DNA from: Lentzea atacamensis | GTDB lineage: Bacteria; Actinomycetota; Actinomycetes; Mycobacteriales; Pseudonocardiaceae | DNA length: 64,000 bases | Assembly (NCBI RefSeq): GCF_003269295.1 | Contig: NZ_QLTT01000011.1 | Location: 1-64,000 of the forward strand | Direction of reading: 5' to 3' | Part shown: positions 8,727-16,719 of the stretch, one piece after another | How positions within the stretch are numbered: the stretch's first letter is position 1 | How the letters are laid out: each line of letters begins with the position of its first letter | The notes under the pieces: generated by a model | Seen by the model: only the letters and a program-made list of their open reading frames with translations | Database searches by the model: none | Told to the model about the DNA's origin: nothing | Position numbers and translations under genes: made by a program

Positions 8727-8830
8727 ATTCCACTGTTGTGGAATCCGCAGAGCATATGACATCACAGGGGTTGAATCCACCGCTGTGTAGCCCTATGATC
8801 ACACTCCGCCGCTTCAACTGTTGTGTCGTG
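8727..8830. promoter_or_regulatory. Palindromic operator region between XRE and GGDEF genes
   Basis: ATTCCAC-TGTT-GTGGAAT forms a perfect palindrome at 8727-8744. A related half-site, GAATCCAC, lies near 8773-8780, and ACTGTTGTG recurs near 8817-8825. These repeats occupy the shared divergent promoter of the XRE operon and the GGDEF gene and are the likely binding sites of the XRE protein. Confidence 0.6.
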
Positions 8831-8903
8831 TTTGATCCGAACGACGTCACCTGAGTTGAAAGCGGCAGTTCGGGCCAGTCAAAGCTGATGTCTGGGGGGA
8901 CTC

Positions 8904-9827
8904 ATGGCGACTGCGCGGATGGGGCTTCCGGTGGGCCACGGTTCTCTGCGCCTGCACGACGAGAGCGCTCCCTCGCGGTGTGGTTCGTGCGCGCAACCAG
9001 TGGGTGCGTGGGCGACGGACCGCCTCACGGGCCTGCTGGGCCGCTGGGGCTGGGACGACCAGGCACCCGCGATGTACCGCCGTGCTCAGCGCCGGTGGGA
9101 GCAGGTCGCGCTCCTCATGATCGACCTCGACCGCTTCAAGAAGATCAACGACGAGTACGGCCACCCCGCTGGAGACGTCGTGCTGAGCGACGTGGCCGGC
9201 GTCCTGAAGACGCACACGCGCTCGTCAGACCTCGTGTGCCGGTACGGCGGCGACGAGTTCCTCGTGCTGCTGCCGCGCACCACCGCGGGTGAGGCGACCG
9301 TCGTGGCCGAACGGATGCTGCGTGGGATTCGCGGGTTGCAGACCGAGATCACCACCAACGACGGCTACGGCATGACGTTGTACGGGCAGACCGCGTCGAT
9401 CGGCGTCGCGGCCCACGTTCCCGTGGGTGACGACACGTTGATCGACCTCGTCCGCGACACCGACGCGGCGTTGCAGCGGGCCAAGCGTCAGGGCCGTGCC
9501 CGCGTCCAGGTGCACGATCCGAACGCGTGCGCAGCCGAGCGGAACACCGAGACCTCCGCGCTGCAGCACCTGCTCGCGTTGCAGGACCTGATGAGCAGTG
9601 ATCAGCTGCCGCACGTCCTGGTCGCGCTGTCCGACGGCGCGAAGGCGTCGGAAGAGCTCGTCGCGACGCTGGGCTCGACGGTGTACAGCACCCTGGAGTC
9701 CCTGCAGGACAAGGGTTTCGTACACCGACGTGCCGCACGCTACGAGCTCACCACCGCTGCTCGCGAGTGGATCGCCGACGTGCTGCCGGCCGTGGCGGCG
9801 TGGACGAACCGCCACCACGTTCACTGA
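8904..9827 (+). CDS. Soluble diguanylate cyclase (GGDEF) with C-terminal winged-helix-like part
   Basis: 307 residues with no membrane segment or PAS domain. The GGDEF domain spans about 35-200, with GGDEF intact at 115-119 and an RSSD inhibitory site at 106-109, exactly five residues upstream, so active c-di-GMP synthesis with product inhibition is expected. Residues about 225-300 (LVATLGSTVYSTLESLQDKGFVHRRAARYELT) read like a MarR/PadR-type winged helix. An N-terminal CGSC may bind metal. In actinomycetes c-di-GMP controls development. It is divergent from the XRE-ImmA operon and shares its operator region. Confidence 0.88.
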   Translation: MATARMGLPVGHGSLRLHDESAPSRCGSCAQPVGAWATDRLTGLLGRWGWDDQAPAMYRRAQRRWEQVALLMIDLDRFKKINDEYGHPAGDVVLSDVAGVLKTHTRSSDLVCRYGGDEFLVLLPRTTAGEATVVAERMLRGIRGLQTEITTNDGYGMTLYGQTASIGVAAHVPVGDDTLIDLVRDTDAALQRAKRQGRARVQVHDPNACAAERNTETSALQHLLALQDLMSSDQLPHVLVALSDGAKASEELVATLGSTVYSTLESLQDKGFVHRRAARYELTTAAREWIADVLPAVAAWTNRHHVH

Positions 9828-10429
9828 CTGGCGAGCAGGCCTGCAAGGCGCTGTTCGATCTGCTCGATGTTCGCGTGTCCACGTGCGAGCGCGTATGCGT
9901 CGTTGCCGCGCACGGCGATCAGCGTCGGAAAGCCGCTCACGCCGAACCGGGCCGCCAGCTGGAAGTCGGCGTCGGGCACCGCGGTCTTGAACGCGACCAC
10001 GACGGCGTCGGAGTCGAGGCCTAACTCGTCGGCGATCTTCCGGTAGGTCTTCGCGTCGGACAGGCTCAAGCCGTCGTGGAAGAACGCCTTCTGCATGGCG
10101 ATCGCCAGCTCGGCGGCCCGTTCTGGCGCGGCCTGGCGCAACGCGATCAGCCCGCGGGCCGCGGCCTCGGAGTCCATGACGAACGATCCCTCGTCGAGGA
10201 CCGCGTTGAAGGCATCGCCGAACCGCGCCCCGGTCTGCGCCGTGACCTGGACGTTGGCCCCCTTGATGAACCCGAACTCGCGGATCGGCACCCGCCGCTG
10301 CCCGGTGAACAGTCCACCGGAGACCACCTCGACCGGCAGGTCCGGATGGCGTGCGATGACCTCCTGCAGGGTGCCGGAGAACGCGTGCGACCAGCCGCAG
10401 TAGGCGTCGAAGACGTAGACGAGCTTCAC
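9821..10429 (-). CDS. DsbA-family thioredoxin-fold protein (FrnE-like), CxxS active site
   Basis: 202 residues from the GTG at 10429 (KLVYVFDAYCGWSHAF). A thioredoxin fold with helical insertion, GVSGFPTLIAV carrying the cis-proline loop, and the FrnE-type GGLF segment are visible. The usual CxxC is replaced by CGWS, which favours isomerase, glutaredoxin-like or non-redox roles. No signal peptide is present, so it is cytosolic. The end overlaps the GGDEF gene by seven bases on the opposite strand. Confidence 0.8.
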   Translation of the reverse strand: MKLVYVFDAYCGWSHAFSGTLQEVIARHPDLPVEVVSGGLFTGQRRVPIREFGFIKGANVQVTAQTGARFGDAFNAVLDEGSFVMDSEAAARGLIALRQAAPERAAELAIAMQKAFFHDGLSLSDAKTYRKIADELGLDSDAVVVAFKTAVPDADFQLAARFGVSGFPTLIAVRGNDAYALARGHANIEQIEQRLAGLLASQ

Positions 10430-10491
10430 GGTGAGAGCAAAGCACCTGGCTCCGTCAGATATTTCCCTCTGTGACGACCCGCACTCCCGTC

Positions 10492-10705
10492 TCAGCTGGT
10501 GAAGATCGTGACGGCCTGCCGGGCGAGCCACCGCTCGGCGTCGTCCCAGGACCAGCCGCACTCCTTGACCAGCGTCCGCCACGCCCCGAACCCGAAGCAG
10601 AACCACAGCACGTCCGTGGCCTCGTCGACGCCGGTCTGAGGAATCCCTTGTCCCGCAGGTGTTCCGCGACTTCTTTCAATGCTTGCCGTCGCTGAGCGGT
10701 CCGGA
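10492..10705 (-). pseudogene. TetR-family C-terminal remnant, frameshifted
   Basis: One frame gives TAQRRQALKEVAEHLRDKGFLR, and a second, shifted near 10625-10640, gives DEATDVLWFCFGFGAWRTL...GWSWDDAERWLARQA. Together they match the C-terminal ligand domain of TetR regulators. The DNA-binding half is absent and the frame is broken, so it is not functional. It abuts a second broken regulator. Confidence 0.65.
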
Positions 10706-11155
10706 CGCCGCGAGCAGGTAGTCGCGGGTGCGCAACCAGTCGGGTGCGGCAGCGGGGTCGGCCGCCACGACGCTGTCGGTGGGACCGAGCCTGGCGAGAA
10801 GCGTCGTGTGCTCGGTGAGTGAGCCCCTGCGCAGCACGATGCGCCGGGCGGGCTGGCCAATCTCCAGCCTGCGTGCCGGTTCGACCGCCTCGCCGGTGGC
10901 CGCCGAGTCCATGCCGAGCGCCGTCGTCAGGCGTCGCACGTCCTCCCGGCTCGGCAGCAGGATGCCGTTCTCAACCTTGGACACTTGGGGACCGGGTGAA
11001 CCCGGCCCGACGCGCCGCCTCCACGCCCGTGAGCCCAGCCCTCTTCCGATGCGTGCGCAGCAGCGCCCCCAGATCGTCGAGGTCGTGCTGAGCGTCGTCG
11101 GAGGGGAAATCGAACTTCCTGTCGGTCGATTGGCCGCAGACGCCGAACGCCTCAC
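10676..11155 (-). pseudogene. XRE-family regulator, frameshifted
   Basis: The first part (LGALLRTHRKRAGLTGVEAA, then RRAGF) is in one frame. From about 10985-11000 the continuation QVSKVENGILLPSREDVRRL is in another, so the HTH itself is split by a one-base indel. The protein then runs to a stop at 10676 where the TetR remnant begins. It follows DUF2252 on the same strand and may once have been coupled to it. A sequencing error is an alternative, but two adjacent broken genes favour decay. Confidence 0.6.
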
Positions 11156-12462
11156 GCGGTCGAGCCGACACCCCTGATCCGCCCCTCGCGGAACGCGTCC
11201 ACGAACAGCCGGTGGTCCTCACGCGTCTGCCGCGCGTAGTCGAGGGCGAACGAGATGATCGAATCGGTGAAGGCCTCCGCGCGGTCGCCGATCACCCCGG
11301 CGATGGCCTCCTCGCACTGGAAGGCGACGAGGGTTTGCGCGGAGTCCTCGTCGGCCACGCAGTGCATCTTGGCGGTGGCGCGGCCCAGATAGCCGAGGAC
11401 CGGGAGCAGGTCGGCGGGCTCGGTCAGGTCGGACCAGTCCAGGTCGGCCTCGTACGGGGAGAGTTCGGCGACGACGTAGCCGACGCCGTCGATCTGGGTG
11501 TGGCCGAGCCACGGGTCGGCGTGGGCCTGCAGGGCTCGTTGCGACACGGCGGTGCGGTGGCCGTGGTCGGTGAAGTAGTCGCGGATGCCCTGGTCGGAGA
11601 CGATTCGGCTCGGGGCGGCGACGTTGGCCTGTTTCATGGAGAGGACGACGTCGTTCTCCAGGGCCTGGGTGCGGCCTTCCACCAGGATGTTGTAGGCGTG
11701 GAGGCCGGCTGAGCCGATGCCGAAGCCGCTGCGGCCGATCACGTCCTTGACGGTGTAGGTGCGGCTGCTGGCTCGCTTGCCGGTGGGGATGGTGTCCAGG
11801 TAGGAGGCGAAGGCCTCGGCCACGGCGGCGCGCACGGCGGGTGTCAGTTCGTGGATGCCCTCGCGGTCGCGGCGGAACCTGCGCTCGTAGTCGACGATGA
11901 CGGTCTTCTCGTCCAGCAGGCCGATGCGGGTGGCCAGGCGGGCTCGTTGCAGGACGCGGTGCAGGGCGCCCTCGGTGTTGTCGAGGCGCAGGCTGAAGAG
12001 CTCGTCGTTCGGGTGGTCGGCGAACGCGCGGACCTGGGTCACGTAGGCGGAGACGTAGGTGCGGATCAGGTCGGTGATGACGCTGTCCGGCAGCGCCTTG
12101 CGCCAGCCGAGGAGGGCCATCGAGGCGGCGAAGCGACGGAGGTCCCACGTGAAGGAGCCGAGGTAGGCCTCGTCGAAGTCGTTCACGTCGAAGACGAGGG
12201 TGCCCTCGGCGTCCATGTAGGTGCCGAAGTTCTGCGCGTGCAGGTCGCCCTGGATCCAGATGCGGCTGGTGCGGTCGTCGGTCCACTCGTCGGGCAGTTC
12301 GGCCATGTCGGCGTAGAACAGGCACGCGCTGCCTCTGTAGAACGCGAACGGTTCGGCTGCCATCTTGCGGAACTTGTGCCGGAACGCGGCGGGATCGGCG
12401 GTCATCAGACCGACGAAGGCCTCCTCGAGCACGTGCACAATGCGGTCACCGCGATCGGCCAT
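11152..12462 (-). CDS. DUF2252 protein (kinase-like fold)
   Basis: 436 residues. FYRGS near residue 42, IWIQGDLHAQNFG and VFDVNDFDEAYLGSFTWDL are the hallmark motifs of DUF2252, a family distantly related to aminoglycoside phosphotransferase-like kinases; GDLHAQN corresponds to the catalytic loop and DVNDFDE to the metal-binding loop. Biochemical function is unknown. The ATG has a strong AGGAGGGAG site. It stands alone, with the small acidic ORF divergent upstream. Confidence 0.88.
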   Translation of the reverse strand: MADRGDRIVHVLEEAFVGLMTADPAAFRHKFRKMAAEPFAFYRGSACLFYADMAELPDEWTDDRTSRIWIQGDLHAQNFGTYMDAEGTLVFDVNDFDEAYLGSFTWDLRRFAASMALLGWRKALPDSVITDLIRTYVSAYVTQVRAFADHPNDELFSLRLDNTEGALHRVLQRARLATRIGLLDEKTVIVDYERRFRRDREGIHELTPAVRAAVAEAFASYLDTIPTGKRASSRTYTVKDVIGRSGFGIGSAGLHAYNILVEGRTQALENDVVLSMKQANVAAPSRIVSDQGIRDYFTDHGHRTAVSQRALQAHADPWLGHTQIDGVGYVVAELSPYEADLDWSDLTEPADLLPVLGYLGRATAKMHCVADEDSAQTLVAFQCEEAIAGVIGDRAEAFTDSIISFALDYARQTREDHRLFVDAFREGRIRGVGSTA

Positions 12463-12554
12463 GGTGCGCTCCCTCCTGAGGACGCAAATCTCAGCACGAA
12501 TTCAGGCAGGAATCGAGAAGCCGCTGACCGGAGGGCGCGCCTAGCGTCGACGGC

Positions 12555-12674
12555 ATGTGCTTCATGTTCGGAGCCAGCAAGGAACACGTGCATCGCATGC
12601 TCGGGCTCGTCGACGAGGCGAAGCACGACGACGAGGAGGACAACGAGGAGGCACTGGTCGCGGTGGACGACTAG
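12555..12674 (+). CDS. Small acidic protein, 39 residues
   Basis: ATG at 12555 to TAG at 12672-12674. The sequence starts MCFMFGASKEHVHRML and ends with a stretch rich in Asp and Glu (DDEEDNEEALVAVDD). It lies in the 248-bp gap between DUF2252 and the glycosyltransferase and ends four bases before a strong terminator, which supports expression. No family was recognised. The start context shows no clear ribosome site, so confidence is moderate. Confidence 0.45.
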   Translation: MCFMFGASKEHVHRMLGLVDEAKHDDEEDNEEALVAVDD

Positions 12675-12677
12675 ACA

Positions 12678-12706
12678 GAGCCGTTCGTGCCGGGCACGAA
12701 CGGCTC
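12678..12706. terminator. Perfect 13-bp hairpin terminator
   Basis: Arms GAGCCGTTCGTGC (12678-12690) and the exact complement (12694-12706) flank a 3-nt loop. It sits between the small acidic gene and the convergent glycosyltransferase and probably serves both. Confidence 0.85.
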
Positions 12707-12710
12707 CACC

Positions 12711-14681
12711 TCACGCGTGGCACTCCAGCAGGGTCTCGGCGGATCCGCCGTACGCGCTCGGGTCCACTTTGGAACAGTGCTGCTGGATCCACTCCTGGCG
12801 GCCCTTGTCGTCACGGCCACCACCGCGAGGACCACCGCGTTCACCGGGACTGAGCACGAACTTCAGCTTGCCGGAGCTCACCCACTCCTGCAGCTGGCCG
12901 ACCGACGGCGCGTTGTCCGAACCGGAGAACCCGCCCATGCCGATCACCACCTCGTCCGAGCCCATGATGTACGGCGCGGCCGCCTGCGCCGGACCCGAGA
13001 CGGCGAGCGTGATCTCGGCACCGCCGCTGTTCTCCTTGGCGTAGTTGAGGATTCGGCGTTGCTCCTCGGTCAGCTCACCGCGGTTGCCGCCCATCCCCGG
13101 CATCATGCCGATCTGCGGACGGTTCTGCCGGCCGTTCGGCTGAGCGCCGGGAGGCGGGCCACCACCCAGCGGCATCATCGGCCCGGCGGCGGGCATCACG
13201 CCGTTGCCGGTGGCCCTGGCAGCGGTCGCGGCCGACCACACCGCGGGCGTCAGCAGCACCGCGACCAGCGCGGCCACCAGGCCCGCCCGGCGCAGGCCCG
13301 CCAGCAGCCCGATGATCGCAACCACGGCGACCCCGAGCACGGCCCACCGCGTCCACCCGTGCCAGGCGGTGTCGCGGGAGACCACGGCGAACGCCCACGC
13401 TGCGGTGATCGCGACCGACAGCGGCAGCAGGAAGCGCACGCGGCTCCTGGCCCGCCAGAACATCATCAGCCCCGCGGCGCTGATCGCGGCGATCGCGGGC
13501 GCCAGCATCGTCGTGTAGTAGGGATGGAAGATGCCCCTGGCGAAGCTGAACACCGCCGCCGCGACCAGCAGCCAGCCGCCCCACATGAACCAGCCCGCCC
13601 GTTCGGGGGCGTTGCCGGGAATCCCCGCCCGCCGTCGCAGGACCCCCGCGACGGCGACAGCGGCCAGCACGAGCAGCGACAACGGCAGCAGCCACGAGAT
13701 CTGCCCGCCGACCGCCGCGTCGAACATGCGGGCCGGACCGGCCTGGCCGCCGAACATCGCGCCTGGACCCGTCTCGACGCCGTTGGGCCCGTAGAACATC
13801 ATCTCCGGCTGCTGGCCGCTGCCTCCTCCCCGGTTGCCGCTGCCGCCGAACACCCGGCCGAGGCCGTTGTAGCCGATGATCAGATCCCACGCGCTGCCGT
13901 CCGTGCTGCCCCCGATGTACGGCTTGGACCCCGGCCACCAGGCGTGCAGCGCCACCCACCAGAACGACGACGCCACCAGCACCGCAGCCGCGGCCAGCAG
14001 GTCGAGGATCCGCCGCTTCACCGGCGCGGACACCCCTACCAGATAAGCCAGCGCGAACGCCGGCACCACGATCCAGGCCTGCAGCATCTTGGTCAGGAAC
14101 CCGCAGCCGATGAAGAACGCGCACCACAACAGCCACTTCGTCCGAGTACGACTCTCTTCGGCACGCACTGACCGCGTGAACGCATAGGCCGCGGCCACGA
14201 GCAGCAACACCAGCAACGTGTCGGGGTTGTTGTCCCGGTTGATCGCCACGGTGATCGGCGTCAGTGCCAGGATCAACGCGGCGAGCAACGCCACCTTCTC
14301 GTCGGCCCACAACCGGACCGTGCGGTGCAACAGGAACACCGCCGCCACTCCTTCGATCACCTGCGGCAGCAGCACGGCCCAGCCGTGGAACCCGAAGATC
14401 CACACGGCGACAGCCTGCGGCCACAACGCCATCGGCGGCTTGTCGACGGTCACCACACCCGCCGGGTCGAACGAGCCGAACAGGAAGTTGGTGAAACTCG
14501 TCGACATTGACTTCGCGGCAGCCGAGTAGTACGCGTTGCCGATCTGACCGGCGCCGATCGCCCACACGTACAGAACCCCTGCCACGAAGCAGATTCCTGC
14601 GAGCGCCCAGCGGGGCCAGCGAGAGGGGCGTGCGGGTTCCGGCGTGTCAGCGGGAGAGGCCACTTCTGCAGTGGCGGTCAT
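12711..14681 (-). CDS. GT39-type glycosyltransferase (ArnT/YkcB-like), multi-pass membrane
   Basis: 656 residues from the ATG at 14681. The N-terminal half has the GT39 first loop (NAYYSAAAKSM, then FDPAGVVTVDKPPMALWPQA with acidic and lysine residues near the lipid-sugar site) and about eleven membrane segments. A Gly/Pro/Met-rich stretch precedes an extracytoplasmic C-terminal domain (GSDEVVIGMGGFSGSDNAPS) shared by YkcB-type proteins. It likely moves a sugar from a polyprenyl carrier to a cell-surface acceptor. The ATG overlaps the stop of the GT2-GtrA gene (ATGA), so the pair is coupled and the GT2 enzyme probably makes the lipid-linked donor. Confidence 0.85.
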   Translation of the reverse strand: MTATAEVASPADTPEPARPSRWPRWALAGICFVAGVLYVWAIGAGQIGNAYYSAAAKSMSTSFTNFLFGSFDPAGVVTVDKPPMALWPQAVAVWIFGFHGWAVLLPQVIEGVAAVFLLHRTVRLWADEKVALLAALILALTPITVAINRDNNPDTLLVLLLVAAAYAFTRSVRAEESRTRTKWLLWCAFFIGCGFLTKMLQAWIVVPAFALAYLVGVSAPVKRRILDLLAAAAVLVASSFWWVALHAWWPGSKPYIGGSTDGSAWDLIIGYNGLGRVFGGSGNRGGGSGQQPEMMFYGPNGVETGPGAMFGGQAGPARMFDAAVGGQISWLLPLSLLVLAAVAVAGVLRRRAGIPGNAPERAGWFMWGGWLLVAAAVFSFARGIFHPYYTTMLAPAIAAISAAGLMMFWRARSRVRFLLPLSVAITAAWAFAVVSRDTAWHGWTRWAVLGVAVVAIIGLLAGLRRAGLVAALVAVLLTPAVWSAATAARATGNGVMPAAGPMMPLGGGPPPGAQPNGRQNRPQIGMMPGMGGNRGELTEEQRRILNYAKENSGGAEITLAVSGPAQAAAPYIMGSDEVVIGMGGFSGSDNAPSVGQLQEWVSSGKLKFVLSPGERGGPRGGGRDDKGRQEWIQQHCSKVDPSAYGGSAETLLECHA

Positions 14682-15895
14682 GCGTGGTCCTTTCGGTCGT
14701 CCCGGCGGAACACCCAGCTCCGCAACAGGAAGAAACGCCCCACGGTGCCGATGGCCGACGAGCCGAGCAGCACCATCAGCTCCAGCGCGCGGGGAGGGTT
14801 GTGAGCGGCCGCGTGCAACACGAGCAGGGCGGCCGACGTGAACGCGTAGTAGAGGCCGAACACCACGAGGCCCTGCAGATGTGTCCTGCCACGGGCGGTG
14901 TTGCGGGCCGTGAAGGTGAAGCGGCGGTTGGCCTCCGTGTTGAAGAGAGTGGTGATCACCAGAGCGGCGAGGTTGGCGGTCAGCACCGGCCACCAGAGCC
15001 GGAAGACGCCGTACAGAGCCAGGTTCGCGAGCGTGGAGATCACGCCGATGACCGCGAACGACAGCATTTGCCAGGAGAGCCCGCCCTCGCTGCGGCTCAG
15101 TACGGCGTCGGGGTGGATGGCGCGGGGCTGCGGCCGGCGCGGCAGCCCGCGAACGAGCGCCGTGCCGTTGGCCTTGGCCCGCGCCACGCGGATCAGGCCC
15201 TTGATGTCGTCGATCGCGGTGCTGACGACGTCGACCCGGCTGTCCACGTCCTCCACCCAGTCCACCGGCACCTCGTGCACGCGCAAACCGTTGTGTTCGG
15301 CCAAAAGCAGCAGTTCGGTGTCGAAGAACCACGCCTCGTCGCGAGCCCGGTCGAGCAACGGCCGGACGACCTCTGTCCGCGCCGCCTTGAAGCCGCACTG
15401 GGCATCGCTGAACCGAGCTCCGTGCGTCAGCCGGATCAACGCGTTGTAGCCGCGGGAGACGAGCTCGCGCCGAGGCCCGCGAACCGTCCGCGAACCGGGC
15501 GCCAGCCGCGAGCCGATCGCGAGATCGGAGTGCCCGTTGAGCAGCGGTGCGACCAGCGGCAGCAACCCGTCCAGGCCGGTGGAGAGATCGACGTCCATGT
15601 ACACGACGACGGCCGCCTCGCTGGCACCCCACGACTCCCGCAGGGCCAGTCCACGGCCCTTGCGGTCGAGGTGGTGCACGCGCACCCGCTCGTACCGCTC
15701 GGCCAGGTCCCTGGCCACCTCCAGGGTTCTGTCGATGCTGGCGTTGTCCACGACCACGATCGACCAGTCGAACGGGAACTGCTCCTCGAGAAAACCGTGC
15801 AGCACCTCGACGCAGCCGGGCAGAGCGCGTTCCTCGTTGTAGACGGGGATCATGATGTCGACCGTCCCCGTGGCCTGTGCGGTGCTCACCGCCAT
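14678..15895 (-). CDS. GT2 polyprenyl-phosphate glycosyltransferase fused to GtrA-like domain
   Basis: 405 residues from the ATG at 15895, which has GGAG upstream; a more distal start at 16012 would overlap the promoter of the response regulator. Residues about 10-240 form a GT2 domain (MIPVYNEERALPGCVEVL, DVDLSTGLD as the DxD metal site). Residues about 285-400 hold four membrane segments of a GtrA-type flippase-like domain (LSFAVIGVISTLANLALY). The fusion would load a sugar on polyprenyl phosphate and help flip it outward for the downstream GT39 enzyme. It is divergent from the two-component system. Confidence 0.88.
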   Translation of the reverse strand: MAVSTAQATGTVDIMIPVYNEERALPGCVEVLHGFLEEQFPFDWSIVVVDNASIDRTLEVARDLAERYERVRVHHLDRKGRGLALRESWGASEAAVVVYMDVDLSTGLDGLLPLVAPLLNGHSDLAIGSRLAPGSRTVRGPRRELVSRGYNALIRLTHGARFSDAQCGFKAARTEVVRPLLDRARDEAWFFDTELLLLAEHNGLRVHEVPVDWVEDVDSRVDVVSTAIDDIKGLIRVARAKANGTALVRGLPRRPQPRAIHPDAVLSRSEGGLSWQMLSFAVIGVISTLANLALYGVFRLWWPVLTANLAALVITTLFNTEANRRFTFTARNTARGRTHLQGLVVFGLYYAFTSAALLVLHAAAHNPPRALELMVLLGSSAIGTVGRFFLLRSWVFRRDDRKDHA

Positions 15896-15960
15896 TGGTT
15901 CTCCGTTCCACTGTGGACGCAGCCGTGACCGCTGCACCACCGAGCGTGCTGACGCGGTCG

Positions 15961-15998
15961 TGAGAACGTCCTTGGCTTCTGCTGAGAGATTCGTGAGA
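15961..15998. promoter_or_regulatory. TGAGA direct repeats upstream of the response regulator
   Basis: TGAGA occurs at 15961, 15983 and 15994; the last two are exactly 11 bp apart, one helical turn, as OmpR-type regulators prefer. The site lies in the divergent promoter of the response regulator and the GT2-GtrA gene. Autoregulation and control of the glycosyltransferases are inferred. Confidence 0.35.
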
Positions 15999-16050
15999 GG
16001 CGGCGGTGTCACACAGCGGACTCACAGGCTTCGTCTCTACCGTCGTTGCC

Positions 16051-16719
16051 ATGCGACTGCTCGTGGTGGACGACGACCCGGACGTGCGGGACAGCCTGCG
16101 GCGCAGTCTCGAGTTCGAGGGCTACGAGGTCACCACCGCCGCGGACGGGGCCGAGGCGTTGCGCCTTCTCACCGGCGTCGACCTCGCGATCCTCGACCTG
16201 ATGATGCCGGGCGTCGACGGCTCGGAGGCCTGCCGGCGGCTGCGTGCGGCGGGAGAGCGGCTGCCCGTGCTGATGCTCACCGCCCGCGACGCGTTGGGCG
16301 ACAGGGTCACCGGCCTGGACGCGGGCGCCGACGACTACCTGGTCAAGCCGTTCGCGCTGGAGGAGCTGCTGGCCCGCGTCCGCGCCCTGCTCAAGCAGAA
16401 CCGTCAGCGGACCACCCCGGACCTGCTGCACTTCGCCGACCTGACCATGGATCCGCAGGCACGCGAGGTCACCAGGGCCGGCCGGCGGCTCGACCTGACC
16501 CCCACCGAGTTCGACCTGCTGGCGGTCTTCCTCGGCGATCCGGGGCGTCTGTTGACCAAGCAGTACCTCAAACACGCCGTGTGGGGCCACGACCAGGGCA
16601 CCAACAACCTCGACGTGTACATCGGCTACCTGCGCCGCAAGACCGAGGCGGACGGCCGCTCCCGCCTGCTGCACACCGTGCGCGGCATGGGTTTCATCCT
16701 GCGCGAGCAGTCACCGTGA
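16051..16719 (+). CDS. OmpR-family response regulator
   Basis: 222 residues. The receiver domain (residues 1-115) has the acidic pocket VVDDD, the phospho-acceptor Asp49 (LAILDLMMPG) and a conserved lysine in LVKPF. The winged-helix output domain follows (DLTPTEFDLLAVFLGDPGRLLTKQYL...VDVYIGYLRRK type). It resembles the actinobacterial MprA/PrrA group. ATG 16051 is chosen over an upstream in-frame codon because it gives the standard MRLLVVDDD start. It overlaps the kinase gene by GTGA. Confidence 0.93.
   Translation: MRLLVVDDDPDVRDSLRRSLEFEGYEVTTAADGAEALRLLTGVDLAILDLMMPGVDGSEACRRLRAAGERLPVLMLTARDALGDRVTGLDAGADDYLVKPFALEELLARVRALLKQNRQRTTPDLLHFADLTMDPQAREVTRAGRRLDLTPTEFDLLAVFLGDPGRLLTKQYLKHAVWGHDQGTNNLDVYIGYLRRKTEADGRSRLLHTVRGMGFILREQSP

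Noticed and set aside
16006..16050. Upstream start for the response regulator
   Set aside because: The MRLLVVDDD start at 16051 is the family norm. The extension has no ribosome site and would overlap the promoter.
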